A DNA stretch of 64,000 nt from Diplocarpon mali (lineage: Eukaryota; Ascomycota; Leotiomycetes; Helotiales; Drepanopezizaceae). This document shows positions 22,874 through 35,176 of the stretch, one piece after another. Position 1 is the first letter of the stretch; every line of letters starts with the position of its first letter. The translations under genes and the position numbers were made by a program. The DNA is taken from the NCBI GenBank assembly GCA_024741835.1, contig JAENRP010000004.1, positions 376,368 to 440,367 on the forward strand. The letters are read 5' to 3'. Below the pieces are notes generated by a model. The model saw nothing but the letters and a program-made list of their open reading frames with translations. It was not told the DNA's origin and did no database searches.

Positions 22874-22937
22874 ACCCCCACCAGCGGTCTGTGGATGGCT
22901 TCTTAGAAACCTCTGAGTGTCCCTCCCATTCAACAAG

Positions 22938-25900
22938 ATGGTACGCTCTTTACTTGGAACCTTCTTCCTCCCCACGAGGGCACGCGGTGCCACAGCAGCA
23001 GACACTCCTGCGACGCCACTCTGGATCAACAAAAAAGTCACCCCCTTTCTACAAAACCTCTCTCATCGAGCATGTCTCCATCCTATACATACAATTGTTA
23101 TTGTGGCGTTTCTGGCCAGCACAACATACATCGGTCTGCTGGAAGGAAGCCCTTTTGACTCATTTAAGTCTGACACCCTTGGGAACGCGGACTGGGCATC
23201 TTTGCTGGAGGGTAGTAGGCAATTGAGGGTCGGATCTGAAACTAGTTGGAAATGGCAGATGACAGACGCGAACTCTCCGATTCCACAGAATGCAGACCAC
23301 CTAGCTCTGCTCACGTTTGTCTTCCCAGACTCTCTGGCTGCTTCATCCGCACAAAGTGCGCCTCTACCACACACCGTACCTCTCCCGCAGAATCTTTCTG
23401 TCACTGAGCTCCCTTCGACATCGAATCCACTCTCTGCGATTTCCCAGGACACGGCATTGGCATATTCTGTTCCTTATCCTCAAGCAGCTGAGTTCCTCGC
23501 TCGAGCCCAGGAGCTTCCAAATGCGATCACATTGCCAACGGACGAGAGCACTCAACATGCTTTCGAAGCCGAGCCCGCGAAGGAGCAGAAGATGTGGATT
23601 ATGAAGGCCGCAAGGGTTTCTGGGAAAGGCAACTTGAAAAACTGGGCTTCGAATGCGTGGACTGAATTCGTGGACCTCGTCAAGAATGCCGAGACTCTGG
23701 ACATCATCATTATGGTTTTGGGGTACATCTCTATGCACTTGACGTTCGTTTCACTTTTCGTCTCTATGCGCCGCATGGGCTCCAACTTCTGGTTATTCGC
23801 GACCACACTTTTCTCCTCGGTCTTTGCCTTTCTCTTCGGCCTCATTGTCACAACCAAGATGGGAGTTCCGCTGAACATGGTACTTCTGTCTGAAGGCCTT
23901 CCATTCCTGGTCGTTACTATTGGATTCGAGAAAGCTATTATTCTCACAAAGGCCGTTTTGTCTGCCGCTCTCGATACCAGAAGACCTCAGCCACAAGATA
24001 GTCCAAAGCTTGCAGGTTTAGATCAGAAGTACGGCGTCTCGCCGCCAACCTCCATTCAATATGCTGTTCAAGTCGCCATCAACGAGAAGGGATACGTGAT
24101 TGTCAGAGATTACGCTATTGAAATTTGTATCCTAGTAGCCGGAGCTGCATCTGGGGTGCAGGGAGGGCTGCAACAGTTCTGTTTCTTGGCTGCTTGGATT
24201 CTAGTTTTCGACTGCATCCTACTTTTCACGTTCTATACCGCCGTCTTAAGCATCAAACTCGAAATCAATCGGATTAAACGCCACGTTGCACTCCGCCAAG
24301 CTTTGGAGGATGACGGAGTGAGCCACCGAGTCGCCGAGAATGTCGCTCAAAGCGATGAATGGCCAAAAGCTGATAAGGCTGGAAACAACGAGACAAGCAT
24401 CTTTGGCCGCAAGGTCAGAGATAGCAGCGTTCCAAAGTTCAAGGTCCTCATGGTTTCTGGCTTTGTCATCGTGAATATCCTCAATCTTTGCACAATCCCT
24501 TTCCGGGGTGGAAAAAGCAATGCCCAAGCTCCAACTGTCACTGGAATCTCTGGACAAGGTTTCGCCAGCGTCATGGCACCGCCGCCTATGGATCCTTTCA
24601 AGGTTGCATCCAGTGGCCTCGATTCGATTTTTGAGCTCGCGAAGGCCACCGGCAAAGCGACCGTTGTGACAATTCTCAGCCCGATCAAGTACGAACTGGA
24701 ATATCCCTCTGTCCACTATGGAAACATGGCTAGCAAGGCTCCGCTCGAGGCCGTGTTCTCGAAGAACCAGGATTCCGGCATGAGCAGCCGTGTTGTTGAC
24801 AGTCTCTTGAAGAGTCTTGAGGATCCCATCCTATCGAAGTGGATCATCTTCGCTCTTGCATTGAGTGTGATACTGAACGGGTACTTGTTCAACGCCGCCA
24901 GATGGAGTATCAAGGAGCCTCTTCAGATGCCTCCACACCATGCTGTTGATGCGGCGGAACTCGATCGCGCGGAGAGGTTCAACGATTCTGCCTCAACGCA
25001 GCCTCCAAGACTGCCGGCACTTGGTACTCCTCAGGGAGACACAATGCCACCTTTGACACCTGCGACGACGGACGACGAAGATGACGGACTGACCATGCGT
25101 AAGAGCCCGCCAGAAGCTGCGACGGATGCGCAGCCAACTCTCCGCAGAACGCAAGCCCAGATGGAGCAAATGCTGAGGGAGAAGAAAGCTCCGCAACTAA
25201 ACGACAGGGAGTTGGTAGAACTGTCTCTACAAGGCAAAATTGCTGGTTATGCTCTGGAAAAGACACTTGGCGACACCACACGTGCAGTGAAGATCAGACG
25301 ATCGATCATCTCTCGTACAGCCGCTACCTCGGAAACAACAAGTCTTTTAGAGAGTTCCCAACTGCCTTACGAACACTACGATTTTGACCGTGTACTGGGG
25401 GCTTGCTGCGAGAATGTTGTTGGCTACATGCCCTTGCCTCTTGGTGTTGCAGGCCCTATTGTCATCGACGGTCAGAGTTTCTTCATCCCTATGGCTACAA
25501 CCGAAGGTGTCTTGGTCGCAAGCACCAGCCGAGGAGCTAAAGCCATCAATGCTGGAGGCGGAGCAACAACTGTCTTGATTGGCGATGGAATGACTCGCGG
25601 TCCTTGTGTAGCATTCGAGTCTCTTACGCGAGCAGGTGCAGCCAAGGTCTGGCTTGATTCCGAGGTTGGGCAGAAGACTATGACCAAAGCCTTCAATTCC
25701 ACCAGCAGATTCGCCCGACTACAATCAATCAAGACTTCCCTTGCAGGCACGTACCTGTACCCTCGTTTCAAGACGACTACTGGAGATGCCATGGGCATGA
25801 ACATGATCTCAAAGGGTGTGGAGCATGCTCTTAACGTCATGGCTACCGAGGCTGGTTTTGAGGACATGGAAATCATATCAGTTTCCGGAAACATGTGCAC

Positions 25901-26631
25901 AGACAAAAAGGCAGCAGCTATCAATTGGATCGATGGTCGGGGCAAGAGTGTGGTTGCTGAGGCTATAATCCCTGGAGATGTTGTCCGCAAGGTCTTGAAG
26001 TCTGATGTGGATGAGTTGGTGGAACTGAACATTGCAAAGAACCTTGTGGGCAGTGCTTTGGCCGGAGCGATGGGTGGATTCAACGCCCATGCCGCCAATA
26101 TCGTGGCCGCTATCTTCTTGGCCACCGGTCAAGATCCTGCCCAGGTTGTTGAGAGTGCGAATTGCATTACGTTGATGAAAAAGTACGCTGCACCACTTCC
26201 ACTGTTGGTGACATGTGTTAATGATTTACAGTCTTGGCGGCAACCTCCAAATCAGCGTCTCCATGCCTTCCATAGAAGTCGGCACCTTGGGCGGTGGTAC
26301 CATTCTCGAGCCACAAGCAGCTATGCTCGATTTGCTCGGTGTCAGAGGGTCACATCCCACAAATCCAGGTGATAATGCTCGCAAACTGGCACGCATCATT
26401 GCCGCTTCCGTCCTTGCAGGAGAGCTGTCACTATGCAGTGCTCTCAGAGCAGGCCATCTCGTCAAGAGTCACATGGCACACAATAGAAGCGCGCCGCCTA
26501 CAAGGAGCAACACACCCGCACCGACAGGCACTCAAACCCCCGTCTCATCTGTCATCTCTGCCATCCAAGATAAAGCTGGCTTGACCATGTCGCCCGCAGC
26601 ATCACTCAGAGCAGCCAGTGTCAAGAGGTAA
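22938..26631 (+). CDS. HMG1: 3-hydroxy-3-methylglutaryl-CoA reductase
   Basis: Rate-limiting enzyme of the mevalonate pathway to ergosterol, in the ER membrane: HMG-CoA + 2 NADPH to mevalonate. Two exons, 22938-26182 and 26232-26631, give 1214 residues. A 49-bp phase-2 intron near the 3' end joins TLMKN to LGGNLQIS. Near the N-terminus is a hydrophobic anchor. The sterol-sensing membrane domain spans about residues 255-450 ([17 protein letters not shown], then [15 protein letters not shown]). After an acidic linker the catalytic domain runs from about residue 757: [16 protein letters not shown], the GDAMGMNM block near residue 950, the DKKAA catalytic lysine near 988, and [11 protein letters not shown] with the catalytic histidine near 1155. 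The Ser/Thr-rich tail after it is longer than in yeast. The ATG at 22938 starts MVRSLLG. Confidence 0.97.
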
Positions 26632-27331
26632 CACGAAACGCGTCGAATGGAACAGAACGCATTTTGAGCATTTATTTGGAGTTCAAGGGGCACATTCAGC
26701 GTTGCGAGGTTTGAGCAGCCCTTTAAAATGGCTCTCGAGGGAGACTTTGCGTCCTTTGCGATTACTATCTTTTTTTTTCCCCTGTCCTGGAAAGGGTCGC
26801 TGAAAGTGGGGAAGGCCATCCATCTACTTAGGAAGGAAAATAGAATAATTCGTCCGAGATCAACCTGGGTTTTCCACAGCCTTGCCTGCAGTTCGTCGTG
26901 ATCTGATCACGCTTAACATCGCTGGAGAAACCGGATAACAATTAATACATACAGAGCTTTGAAATCTGTGGCTTGTTAATCTCTGCAATGCGACACTTTG
27001 ATGTTTCACGGTCTGACTCCAGGGCTGCTAGTGACTCTGAGGCGATGGGGCATTTAAGAGGAATGATTCTGCATTCAACTATCGGAGCTCAACTTTGGGC
27101 CTGTTCTATTGTCTGGACTCGTGCATAAAAACGAGAGAAGGGAAACTGCCCAGCTAGCGAAGCCAATCGCTTGGCTACCACGTGATAGTCGGTGAAAAGC
27201 GGCAGAAAGGGGAAGGAAACCTCTAGAAGCTGTTGATGGACACCGGCCTTCGTCCCAACGCTCGCCATTTAAATTCCCAATATCGAATAGAAGAGTAGTG
27301 AAGTAATTGTCATCTCTCGATTTTTTTCAAA
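26632..27331. other. Intergenic, HMG-CoA reductase 3' end and STI1 promoter
   Basis: 0.7 kb. A T11 run followed by CCCC lies at about 26770-26785. The STI1-proximal part has ctagaagctgttgatgg near 27222, loosely like a heat-shock element, but I do not count a proper nGAAn triplet. No gene seen. Confidence 0.5.
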
Positions 27332-29325
27332 ATGGCGGATACGCTCAAAGCTCTGGGAAACAAAGCTATTGCGGAGAAGAATTTCGAAGAGGCTATGTAA
27401 GAGGAACCCTTTTTGTTTACTTTCGCTCTGGATGCAAGCTTCAATAAGCTTTGTTTCTGAACAGAATACCCCGAAGCTACCTGGCTCTGATCAATAAGTG
27501 TCTTCAAACCGTCAGCTAATCTGAAAGTAGCTCCAAGTTCACAGAAGCCATAGCCATCGAGCCTTCGAACCACATTCTCTACTCGAACCGCTCTGCTGCG
27601 TATGCTTCGAAGAAAGATTACGAGAATGCGCTGATCGATGCCGACAAAGTCACCGAGATAAAGCCTGACTGGGCTAAGGGATGGGGACGTAAAGGTGCTG
27701 CGAAGCATGGCTTGGGTGATTTAATTGGTGCTCTAGACGCATATGAGGAGGGCTTGAAGTTGGACCCCAGTAATGCGCAAAACAAGTCAGGTCTTGAGTC
27801 TGTCAAGCGCGCGATTGACGCAGAAGCCAAGAATGGTAAGTTTCAAGCTCAACAAAAGATACGGGCAAACTCTGACAAGCGCCAGACGGTGTCACCGGCG
27901 ACCCTACAGCGGGCCTCGGAGGCATGTTCAACGACCCGCAACTCTTGCAAAAGCTTGCTGCGAATCCGAAAACTAGCAAACTCTTGGCCGATCCATCGTT
28001 CATGATGAAACTTCAACAGATAAAGAACAATCCGGGCGACCCCCAGGCTATGTTCTCCGACCCTCGAATGATGCAAGTTCTCGGAGTTCTTATGGGTGTA
28101 GATATGGACATGATGAGTGGTGCTGCGGCTGGTGAGCCAAGATCAGCGGCGCAAGAGGCCGAGGAAGATTTCCCCATGTCAGATGCGCCACCAGCTGCTG
28201 CCGAGGTACCACAGCCCAAAAAGGCGACAACCCCTGAGCCTGAACCCGAGCCAGAGGATGAAGAGTCAGCTGAGAAGGCAAAGGCAAAGGCTGCTGCTGA
28301 TGCAGAGAAGAAGCTGGGCACGGAAAACTACAAGAAGAGGAACTTTGACGAGGCGATTGCACACTACACCAAGGCCTGGGAGTTGTATAAGGATATTACT
28401 TATCTCAATAACCTTGGAGCTGTCTACTACGAGAAGGGAGAATACGACGATGCGATCAAGGCATGTGAGAAAGCAATTGAGGAAGGCAGAGAGATCTACG
28501 CCGACTTCAAGATGATCGCCAAGTCATACGGCCGTATTGGATCGTCCTATGAGAAGAAGGGAGACCTCGAGAAGGCCATTGAGAACTACAAAAAGTCCCT
28601 TACAGAGCACCGCATTCCAGACACCGTCAACAAGCTCCGTGCCGCTGAGAAGAAGAAGCAAGAGGCTGCTCGAGCAGCGCTCATCGACCCAGTGAAGGCA
28701 GAGGAAGCCCGCGAGCTTGGTAATACCAAGTTCAAGGAGTCTGACTGGCCCGCGGCCGTAGCAGCATACAGCGACATGATCCAGCGCGCACCAGAGGACC
28801 CTAGAGGATACAGCAACCGAGCCGCAGCTTTCATGAAGCTCCTGGAATTTCCCAGCGCCATCGATGATTGCAACACTGCTATTAAGAAGGATCCCAAGTT
28901 CATCCGTGCGTACCTGCGCAAGGCCCAAGCTTACTTTGGCATGAGAGAGTACTCCAAGTGTGTGGATGTGTGTACGGAGGCTTCCGAAGTCGATGTCACG
29001 AAAGCCAATGCGAGGGAGATTGAACAGCAGCAACAGAAGGCATACTCCGCCATGTACAGCGCACGTGATAATGAGACCGAGGAACAAACGAAGGAGAGAA
29101 TCCAGAGAGACCCAGAGGTAGATAGCAAGATTTCACCAAACGAGAGGACAGTCTAAGCTAATAACTTCTCAGATCATGAGCATCATGCAAGATCCCATCA
29201 TGCAAAGCATCCTCCAACAAGCTCAAAGCGACCCAGCCGCTCTCCAAGAACACATGAGGAACCCCGGTATCCGCGTCAAGATCCAGAAGCTGGCCGCTGC
29301 TGGTGTGATCCGTACAAGTAGGTAA
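27332..29325 (+). CDS. STI1: Hsp70/Hsp90 co-chaperone Sti1 (HOP)
   Basis: Cytosolic TPR adaptor that hands clients from Hsp70 to Hsp90. Four exons, 27332-27396, 27531-27835, 27886-29117 and 29173-29325, give 584 residues, the normal Sti1 size. Introns are 134, 50 and 55 bp. TPR1 occupies about residues 1-110 (LKALGNKAIAEKNFEEAI). The first DP domain lies at about 134-200 (FNDPQLLQKLAANPKT). A charged linker follows, then TPR2A from about 260 (GTENYKKRNFDEAIAHY) and TPR2B from about 395 (ELGNTKFKESDWPAAVAAY). The last exon encodes the second DP domain with IMQDPIMQSILQQA and the ending KIQKLAAAGVIR. Without the last splice the protein would end after VDSKISPNERTV and lose that domain. Confidence 0.95.
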
Positions 29326-30072
29326 GAGTCGGCAACCTCTTGCTTGGCTTGGGGAAGGGAAGATTTCCGCGGTGCAAGTCATGTATAATGTCTCGAATTT
29401 GGCCGGGGCGTCAGAGGACTGGCGATATTTTAGCAGACACAAGATGGCATGAGTTGATCAATGGAATCTTGAGAAATGGCTAGCACTTGACGACGAGACG
29501 TTCTCCAATCGATGTACTTTAGGTCTTTGCTCGGTTTAGCGTAATATTAAATGCATTGCGGTGGAGTGAATCTGTCCATAAATCTTCGCCGTTCCAAAAG
29601 TGAAATTGATCAGCCTTGATATACGTAATTTGCACGCGAAGCTCTGGCACCGTGGTTGCCGTCCGTTGTGGTGCATACCGGTGAGAGTGCTACGTGCAGA
29701 ATTACTCACAGCAGCGAATCATACTGGATAGTCGACCTGGGTCTGTCTCCGAGGCCCAGTCGGTCGGTTATTGAACGTTCAAGCAGCCACGGGAAAATCG
29801 CTGACAATCACAGCTGATAGATGCCTCCGAAACCCAAGCGGGAGTGTGCACGGCAAGACGAGAAACAAAGCAAGTCTATTCAATATACGGGCCCGAGTCC
29901 AAGCCAGAAACTCCGCGTTATTACCCTCGACACTATCTTTTCTTTCTAAACGAGTGACTTGCGTTCGCGTGGTTTCGTACTCTCCCGGCCCATGTACCCG
30001 TCTCACCTGCCATTAGAGCGATCCGTTCCCTCAGACAGAAAGTCAATCTTAGTGAGTCTCTCGCCAACAAGG
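29326..30072. other. Convergent 3' intergenic region
   Basis: About 0.75 kb between the convergent STI1 and MARVEL-like genes. Short frames on both strands at 29771-30016 overlap each other and lack features. Nothing else recognised. Confidence 0.5.
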
Positions 30073-30680
30073 TCAGCCCTCAACCTCTTTCTGCGGCGCC
30101 ACAGTCCTGTTCCCCTTCCAGAGCAGCAGGCTGAGCACACTGCTAAACGCAAACAGGATGCACAAGGCGATACTCAATCCCCAGACAGCCTTCATCTCAT
30201 AGCACGTCGTCCGGTTCGCGCCGGCCCAGACCCAGTAGTTGGCCTTGCTCATGTTCTTGCCCACGGACGTCAGGAACTCCAAGGAGTTGCCGCCGGAGGC
30301 AGGGAGCGCGGCGCAGTCGAGATATGAGAGCGGCTTTCCGACGGTAACGGCGACGATGATGACGGCGATTAAGAGGGTGGCGTCTAGTGTGGTGGGGACC
30401 AGGAAGTTCAGCAGAGAATCCCGGTAGAGGATGTAGCTTACGATGATGTAGAGGGCCGCGATTGTGGTCCGAGAATGGTCAGTGCGAGAAACGTGTGGGT
30501 TGGAGGGAGACTTACGACAGAGATGGTGCCGACCATCACATCGGCGGGCTTCTGGTCCGCGTTGACCATCAGGTTGACAAAGTTAGAGCATATCCCGATG
30601 ATCGTGATGAGGCACGCCATTTGTAGGGCACGCGAAACCGTCCATGAGGCTCCAAGGGCTCCATATTGTGGTCCAGGCAT
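30073..30680 (-). CDS. MARVEL-like four-helix membrane protein; splice acceptor damaged
   Basis: Small membrane protein with four hydrophobic segments: MACLITIIGICSNFVNLMV, a second spanning the splice (VMVGTISV to LYIIVSYILYR), LDATLLIAVIIVAVTVG and WGLSIALCILFAFSSVLSLLLW. A Cys/Asn-rich extracellular loop lies before the last. This is the MARVEL layout of fungal eisosome/Nce102-like or uncharacterised proteins. Predicted exons 30680-30516 and 30468-30073 give 186 residues. The intron (30515-30469) has a good donor gtaagt, branch cactgac and the locally common length of 47 bp. At the acceptor the sequence reads ctcgg where ctcag is expected, and no AG lies before the coding frame resumes. 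If retained, the frame ends after about 30 aberrant residues. It may be a real variant, a GT-GG intron or an assembly error. Confidence 0.75.
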
Positions 30681-32202
30681 TTTGAATGGTAAGGGATGTT
30701 GAGGACTTGATTCGGTTTCAGAGGAAAAGGCTGAGCACGCTTGGGTTGCGCGGGGATGAAGACTGAGAGTGGCCTGGGACGATACTGCGGTGGAACGGAC
30801 TTGTTCTGAGCTGAATTCCAGGCTAGAAGTAGTCAATTTGGTCGAATGGACTGACTTTGCTTCGGTTTGGAGGGAATGATCGAGCCGGAGAAAGAGATCG
30901 AGCTGCAAAGGAAGATTGAGGCTTGGGAGGAAGTTTGTGACCTTTTTTAGTCGACTGCGGAGATTCGGATTCCTCAGAAGTGGTTTCTATCGAAGACACA
31001 GATTCTTGGGGAATTCAAGAAGTTTGGAAAAAATGCGGTTGACGATAATTGCGCCAATATAGGGAATGAGGGTTGGTTCGGTGGCAATGATGGTGTGTGG
31101 AGCGTCGGATCAGAAGTGATCTCCAAGAAGTGGCTAACCTAGCAGCTAAGTCAAGATCGAGGTGGTGTCGTATCAGAAGAGACAGTCTCAAAGAGATGCA
31201 GTGATGAAGCAGTTGGAAGAGCAGAAAAGAGAAAGTTTTGAAGATGCGCGGTGAGATGAATGAAAGGGATGCGAAGACGGAAGCAAACCAGCGGACTCAG
31301 TCGTCTTAAATATTCATCGAGATGAGGGTCTTACTATGAGCCAGATGTAAGTCATGGATCAGAGCAGTGACTCTACAATTTGTTGATACAATGGGTTGTT
31401 GTGATACGCGCTGAGCTGGCCAATTAGAGTCGATCATCAAGGGGTTCGCTTATTGAGGTGGGCAGCGCTTCGCCATATTGATAGCCGACATGCTCCAAGT
31501 TGGAACACCTTAGAGCCAAACAACGGCCTCAGCTCGCGTTAAAGGAAACCAGAGACCAACAGGCGACTGAGACATCAACTAATTACCACAATTCTATTCT
31601 TAAAGTGAGACTGACTCTAAGCTGGGGGGAGATTTCATGGTATAGGCGTGACTCTGTGATAAGGTGCAGGTCTTCGGAAACATGAGGCTGGCAGCGTGGT
31701 GAATGGGACAATGAGGGACCTATGAGGCTGCAATTCTGAATTCTAGCTCCTCGAGATCTTTGTCGACTTTGTGGCAACCCTTCGACGCCCGGAATTGTTG
31801 GAGCTGTGAACGAGGTCTCGACTCGGCCGGCTCATTTACTATCTCGTGTCAATCGCATATAAGGGGAAGTGATAGCGCTAGCGGGGAACTCGAGCGCATA
31901 TCACGTTTGGCAAATGCCTGGGGACTTCTCAACAATGAGCAGTCCTTGGAGCCTTGAAAGTACACAAACATGTGTATGTGAAAGAAATGGGAAGCGAGCG
32001 GTTGTCTGACAAGTGTGTAATGAAGGTGGGAAGGCTACACTAGCGCGTTCCAGCCTCGCCTAGAAATTTCCAAACCACCAACGAGCACCACATCACCTCT
32101 CCTGACCACCCCGCATTGCTCTCCAGAAGCTTCAAATCACTCAATGTCAATTCCCCACCGGTAGCCCGATCCCGCCAAACCCGCGAAGGAAACTTGTACA
32201 CC
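30681..32202. other. Divergent upstream region of MARVEL-like and RPC34 genes
   Basis: About 1.5 kb between divergent starts. The sequence just upstream of the MARVEL-like start is purine/pyrimidine-biased. No frame with domain support; the 30438-30908 frame includes the first MARVEL exon and an unsupported upstream extension. No repeats noted. Confidence 0.5.
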
Positions 32203-33391
32203 ATGTCGTCCGCCAGCGCGCCAGACGCCGCAGCTAGGATGACAGCCTTGAAGGATGCCGTCTACGAGGGCTGTCTCGCCGTCTGGGACGAGAATGGCCG
32301 GGACCCGAAGTTCAGCTTTCGGCAGAGTGATATCCAAGATTTGGATGCTATGCAACAGCATGATGATGTCGAGACTCTGTTGCATGTCGTGCAGCGGCTG
32401 CTCGACGAGAAGCTATTCAAGGTCGTGCATGCTGATGGTGTTGCATGGAAGCTGAGAACTGTGGAGGAAGCCAAACGGTAGGTTTCCCGTCATAGAACCT
32501 CCAAATGTATGCTTTCATTCTCTAGAGCTTAGGGTCGGGCTTAGAAAGGACTACAAAATGGCATGGCTAACAATGTCCAGATACCGCGGTCTCACAGCAG
32601 AGCAAGAAATCGTGTACATGCAAATCGACGAAGCCGGCGGGGATGGCGCCTGGTCCAGGAATATAAAATTGAAAACCAATCTCCACGAATCTCTCTTTCA
32701 ATCCGCAATCAAGCACTTGAAAGGCAAAAACATGATTTCGGAGATGAAATCCGTGGAGCACCCTACGCGGAAGATGTATATCCTCTCCTCGCTCCGGCCC
32801 TCCGATAGAGCAACTGGTGGCCCTTGGTTTACGGACGGAGAGCTAGACGAGGAGTTTATCAACACCGTTATGCGAGTCCTTTTCGAGCACATCCGCAAGC
32901 GTACCTTCTATCAATCCAAGATCGCACATCCCAAGGCGAAGAAATTGCACACTAAGATGACGCCGGACGAGATAAAAGCCGCGCGTGCGCAGGGCCTAGG
33001 ACCGCGAGTCGAGGAGGATGGGGAAGCTGCTTTGAGGAGACGCAAGCGCGCTGCCATGTTGCCAATGCCGGTCGACTATCAGGGCTACCCGACGCTCAAC
33101 GAGCTGACGCTGTTCGTTGAGAACGCGGATATATTCTCGCAAACGTTGTCGGCGAATGACATCCAGCAGCTGTTGGATATTATGTGCTACGATGATCGGA
33201 TCGACCGTGTTATTAATGGTGAAGGTGTTTGTTACAAGGCGCTGAGGAAGAGTCTGATGGAGGAAGAGGAGCGGAGCAGTTTGCTGACGGAGGTCCCGTG
33301 CGCAAGATGCCCTGTCTTTGATCTGTGTGAGGACGGCGGACCGGTCGGGCCGAGCAATTGCGAATACTTCAATGACTGGCTGAACATATGA
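32203..33391 (+). CDS. RPC34: RNA polymerase III subunit C34 (Rpc6)
   Basis: Subunit of the Pol III-specific initiation subcomplex that contacts TFIIIB and opens promoters of tRNA and 5S genes. Two exons, 32203-32477 and 32581-33391, give 361 residues; yeast Rpc34 is 317. The 103-bp phase-2 intron joins EEAKR to YRGLTAEQEIVY, the conserved end of the first winged helix. Tandem winged-helix domains cover about residues 10-160. A C-terminal cysteine set, C-x2-C-x5-C with a further Cys in GPSNCEYFNDWL, matches the iron-sulfur motif known in this subunit. The ATG at 32203 starts MSSASAPDAAAR; upstream in-frame codons are open to 32116 but look like leader. Confidence 0.95.
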
Positions 33392-34137
33392 GAGGAAGCT
33401 TGTCGGGCTTGGTTGGGACAGGCTTAGCAGGTCAGCTTGCTCGGGCTGCCGAACAAAAAGTTATACATGATATGGACGGAGTGGCTTGATGGTAAAACTT
33501 GGTTTCTTCGCATAGCGTGGCTAGCCGGCTGGCTTAATAGTTGTTTTATATTTCGAGTTTGGGATGATACCAGGAAATATGCTTGCATGTCACACAGGCA
33601 CGAGAGCACAATGAGCAATCTGAATATAGGATATTTTTCGTGCAAGGAACATGCGAGGAAAGCTGTAAGACATCTGTACAATCAAAGAATGAACCGAGTT
33701 GAGTGGTCAATAATAAACGAAATGCGCTTCCAAGATAAGATTGAGCCAGGCTGGTTTCTTAGGTCACGATTTAACAAGAATTGTTTGCTGTGTAGTATGT
33801 GTGTCGCTGATACTACCAGATCTCTGTCGGATTGTAATGTGTACGAAGGACAGTCCACCTATGAGTGGCGAGGTAGTAGTCAATGTGGAACTGGTTCGGG
33901 TAAAATCCTTGTTAAAATCTGGTGCAACCGCCAGCTTCAAGTCGCCAAGACACATTGAACGATCATAGTCGTTGCATGGAGAATGGTATAGAGAATCGGT
34001 GTCATTCAAGAAACCGCATTAACTTTTCATCCCCTGCACCTATTCTGCCAAATCCATGCAAGAGAAGCACTATCGTATCGCCAGGCTATATCTCGAGTAT
34101 GATCTGCAGTTGCCACCCCTGTCACGCAAAAACAAAT
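33392..34137. other. Convergent 3' region of RPC34 and cyclophilin A
   Basis: About 0.75 kb between convergent stops. It contains a 173-codon plus-strand frame (33437-33958) rich in Trp and Cys, with no domain; I regard it as chance. No repeat or RNA gene seen. Confidence 0.5.
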
Positions 34138-35176
34138 CTACAAGACACCAGACTTAACGATCGTGGGCTTCTTGGTGTAGTTTACCTTGCCGCTGCCAGA
34201 TCCGGTAGCCTCGAGGGCCTTGACGACCATCAAGGACTTCTCATCAGCAACCTCGCCGAAAACGACGTGCTTGCCGTCGAGCCAGCTGGTGACAACGGTG
34301 GTAATGAAGAATTGGGAGCCGTTGCTGTAGGGATACCATTGTTATTACTATGTCTTCATGGTGTCAGGGGCCATGGATTGATACTAACGTGTTGGGTCCA
34401 GCATTGGCCATAGAGAGGAGTCCGGGCTTGGTGTGCTTTCGGATGAAGTTCTCATCAGCGAACTTCTCACCGTAGATGGACTTGCCACCGGTGCCCTGTC
34501 TCATTGTGAGCCTCCATACTGTTATTGTGGAGGGGAGCTACGAACGTTGCCACGGGTGAAGTCACCTCCCTGGAGCATGAATTGAGGGATGATACGGTGG
34601 AATGCAGAGCCAGCGTATCCGAAGCCCTTCTCACCGGTGCAGAGAGAGCGGAAGTTCTCAGCAGTCTTTGGCACAACGTCATCATAGAGGTTAAAGTTGA
34701 TGCGGCCGGATTGCTCTGTGAGGGCGAAGGGTCAGCTCATGTCTTGCAAGACCCCATTGGGGTGGGGTAGATTGACCACAGCATCGTCAATAACAGCAGA
34801 CAAAGCTCAAGATGATGATAAGGCCCAAATCTACACATGCTCTTCCATGTTGTACAATATGGAACTGAAAGATACATATGATGATGATGTCGGCGATCAA
34901 TGGTGCAGAGAGGAGAGTAAAGTGAGAGTGAAACTTACCAGCAACCTTTGAGGTCTGCTTTCCGGAAGGATCGAGGACTGGTCCCTCCCAGGTAACTTCG
35001 AAGAAACTGTTGGAGTCTCAGTGTTTGAAAGCATGCACTTAATAGAGCTGGGAAACTCACGTCTTGATGGTCATGTTTGCGGGGGTGGCGTGGAAGTATC
35101 TTGTGGAGGATGGTTTGTTGGTGAAGGATTTTGCGAATGGGGAAGAATGGAGGGGTCGAAGATGGAGGCGGGGCAT
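34138..35176 (-). CDS. Cyclophilin A (peptidyl-prolyl isomerase) with alternative mitochondrial start
   Basis: Peptidyl-prolyl cis-trans isomerase and cyclosporin A target. Exons: 35176-35061, 35006-34939, 34715-34546, 34495-34389 and 34324-34138; introns 54, 223, 50 and 64 bp. From the ATG at 35074 the product is 181 residues ([13 protein letters not shown]...). Signature blocks are [33 protein letters not shown] with the catalytic Arg, NGSQFFITT and [13 protein letters not shown] with the cyclosporin-contact Trp. An in-frame ATG 102 bp upstream at 35176 adds 34 residues, starting [12 protein letters not shown] and ending RYFHATPAN. This leader is rich in Arg/Ser/His and lacks acidic residues, like a mitochondrial targeting peptide. 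A single Neurospora gene is known to give mitochondrial and cytosolic cyclophilins in this way. Confidence 0.95.

Larger units (their letters stand above)
21369..22937. other. HMG-CoA reductase upstream region
   Basis: About 1.6 kb between PNC1 and the HMG-CoA reductase start. A G9 run occurs near 21449-21457. Short frames on both strands have no domain support. The right-hand 0.6 kb contains a TATA box and a likely leader intron, listed separately. Confidence 0.5.

Noticed and set aside
33437..33958. 173-codon frame after RPC34
   Set aside because: High Trp and Cys, no domain, in the 3' region; likely chance.
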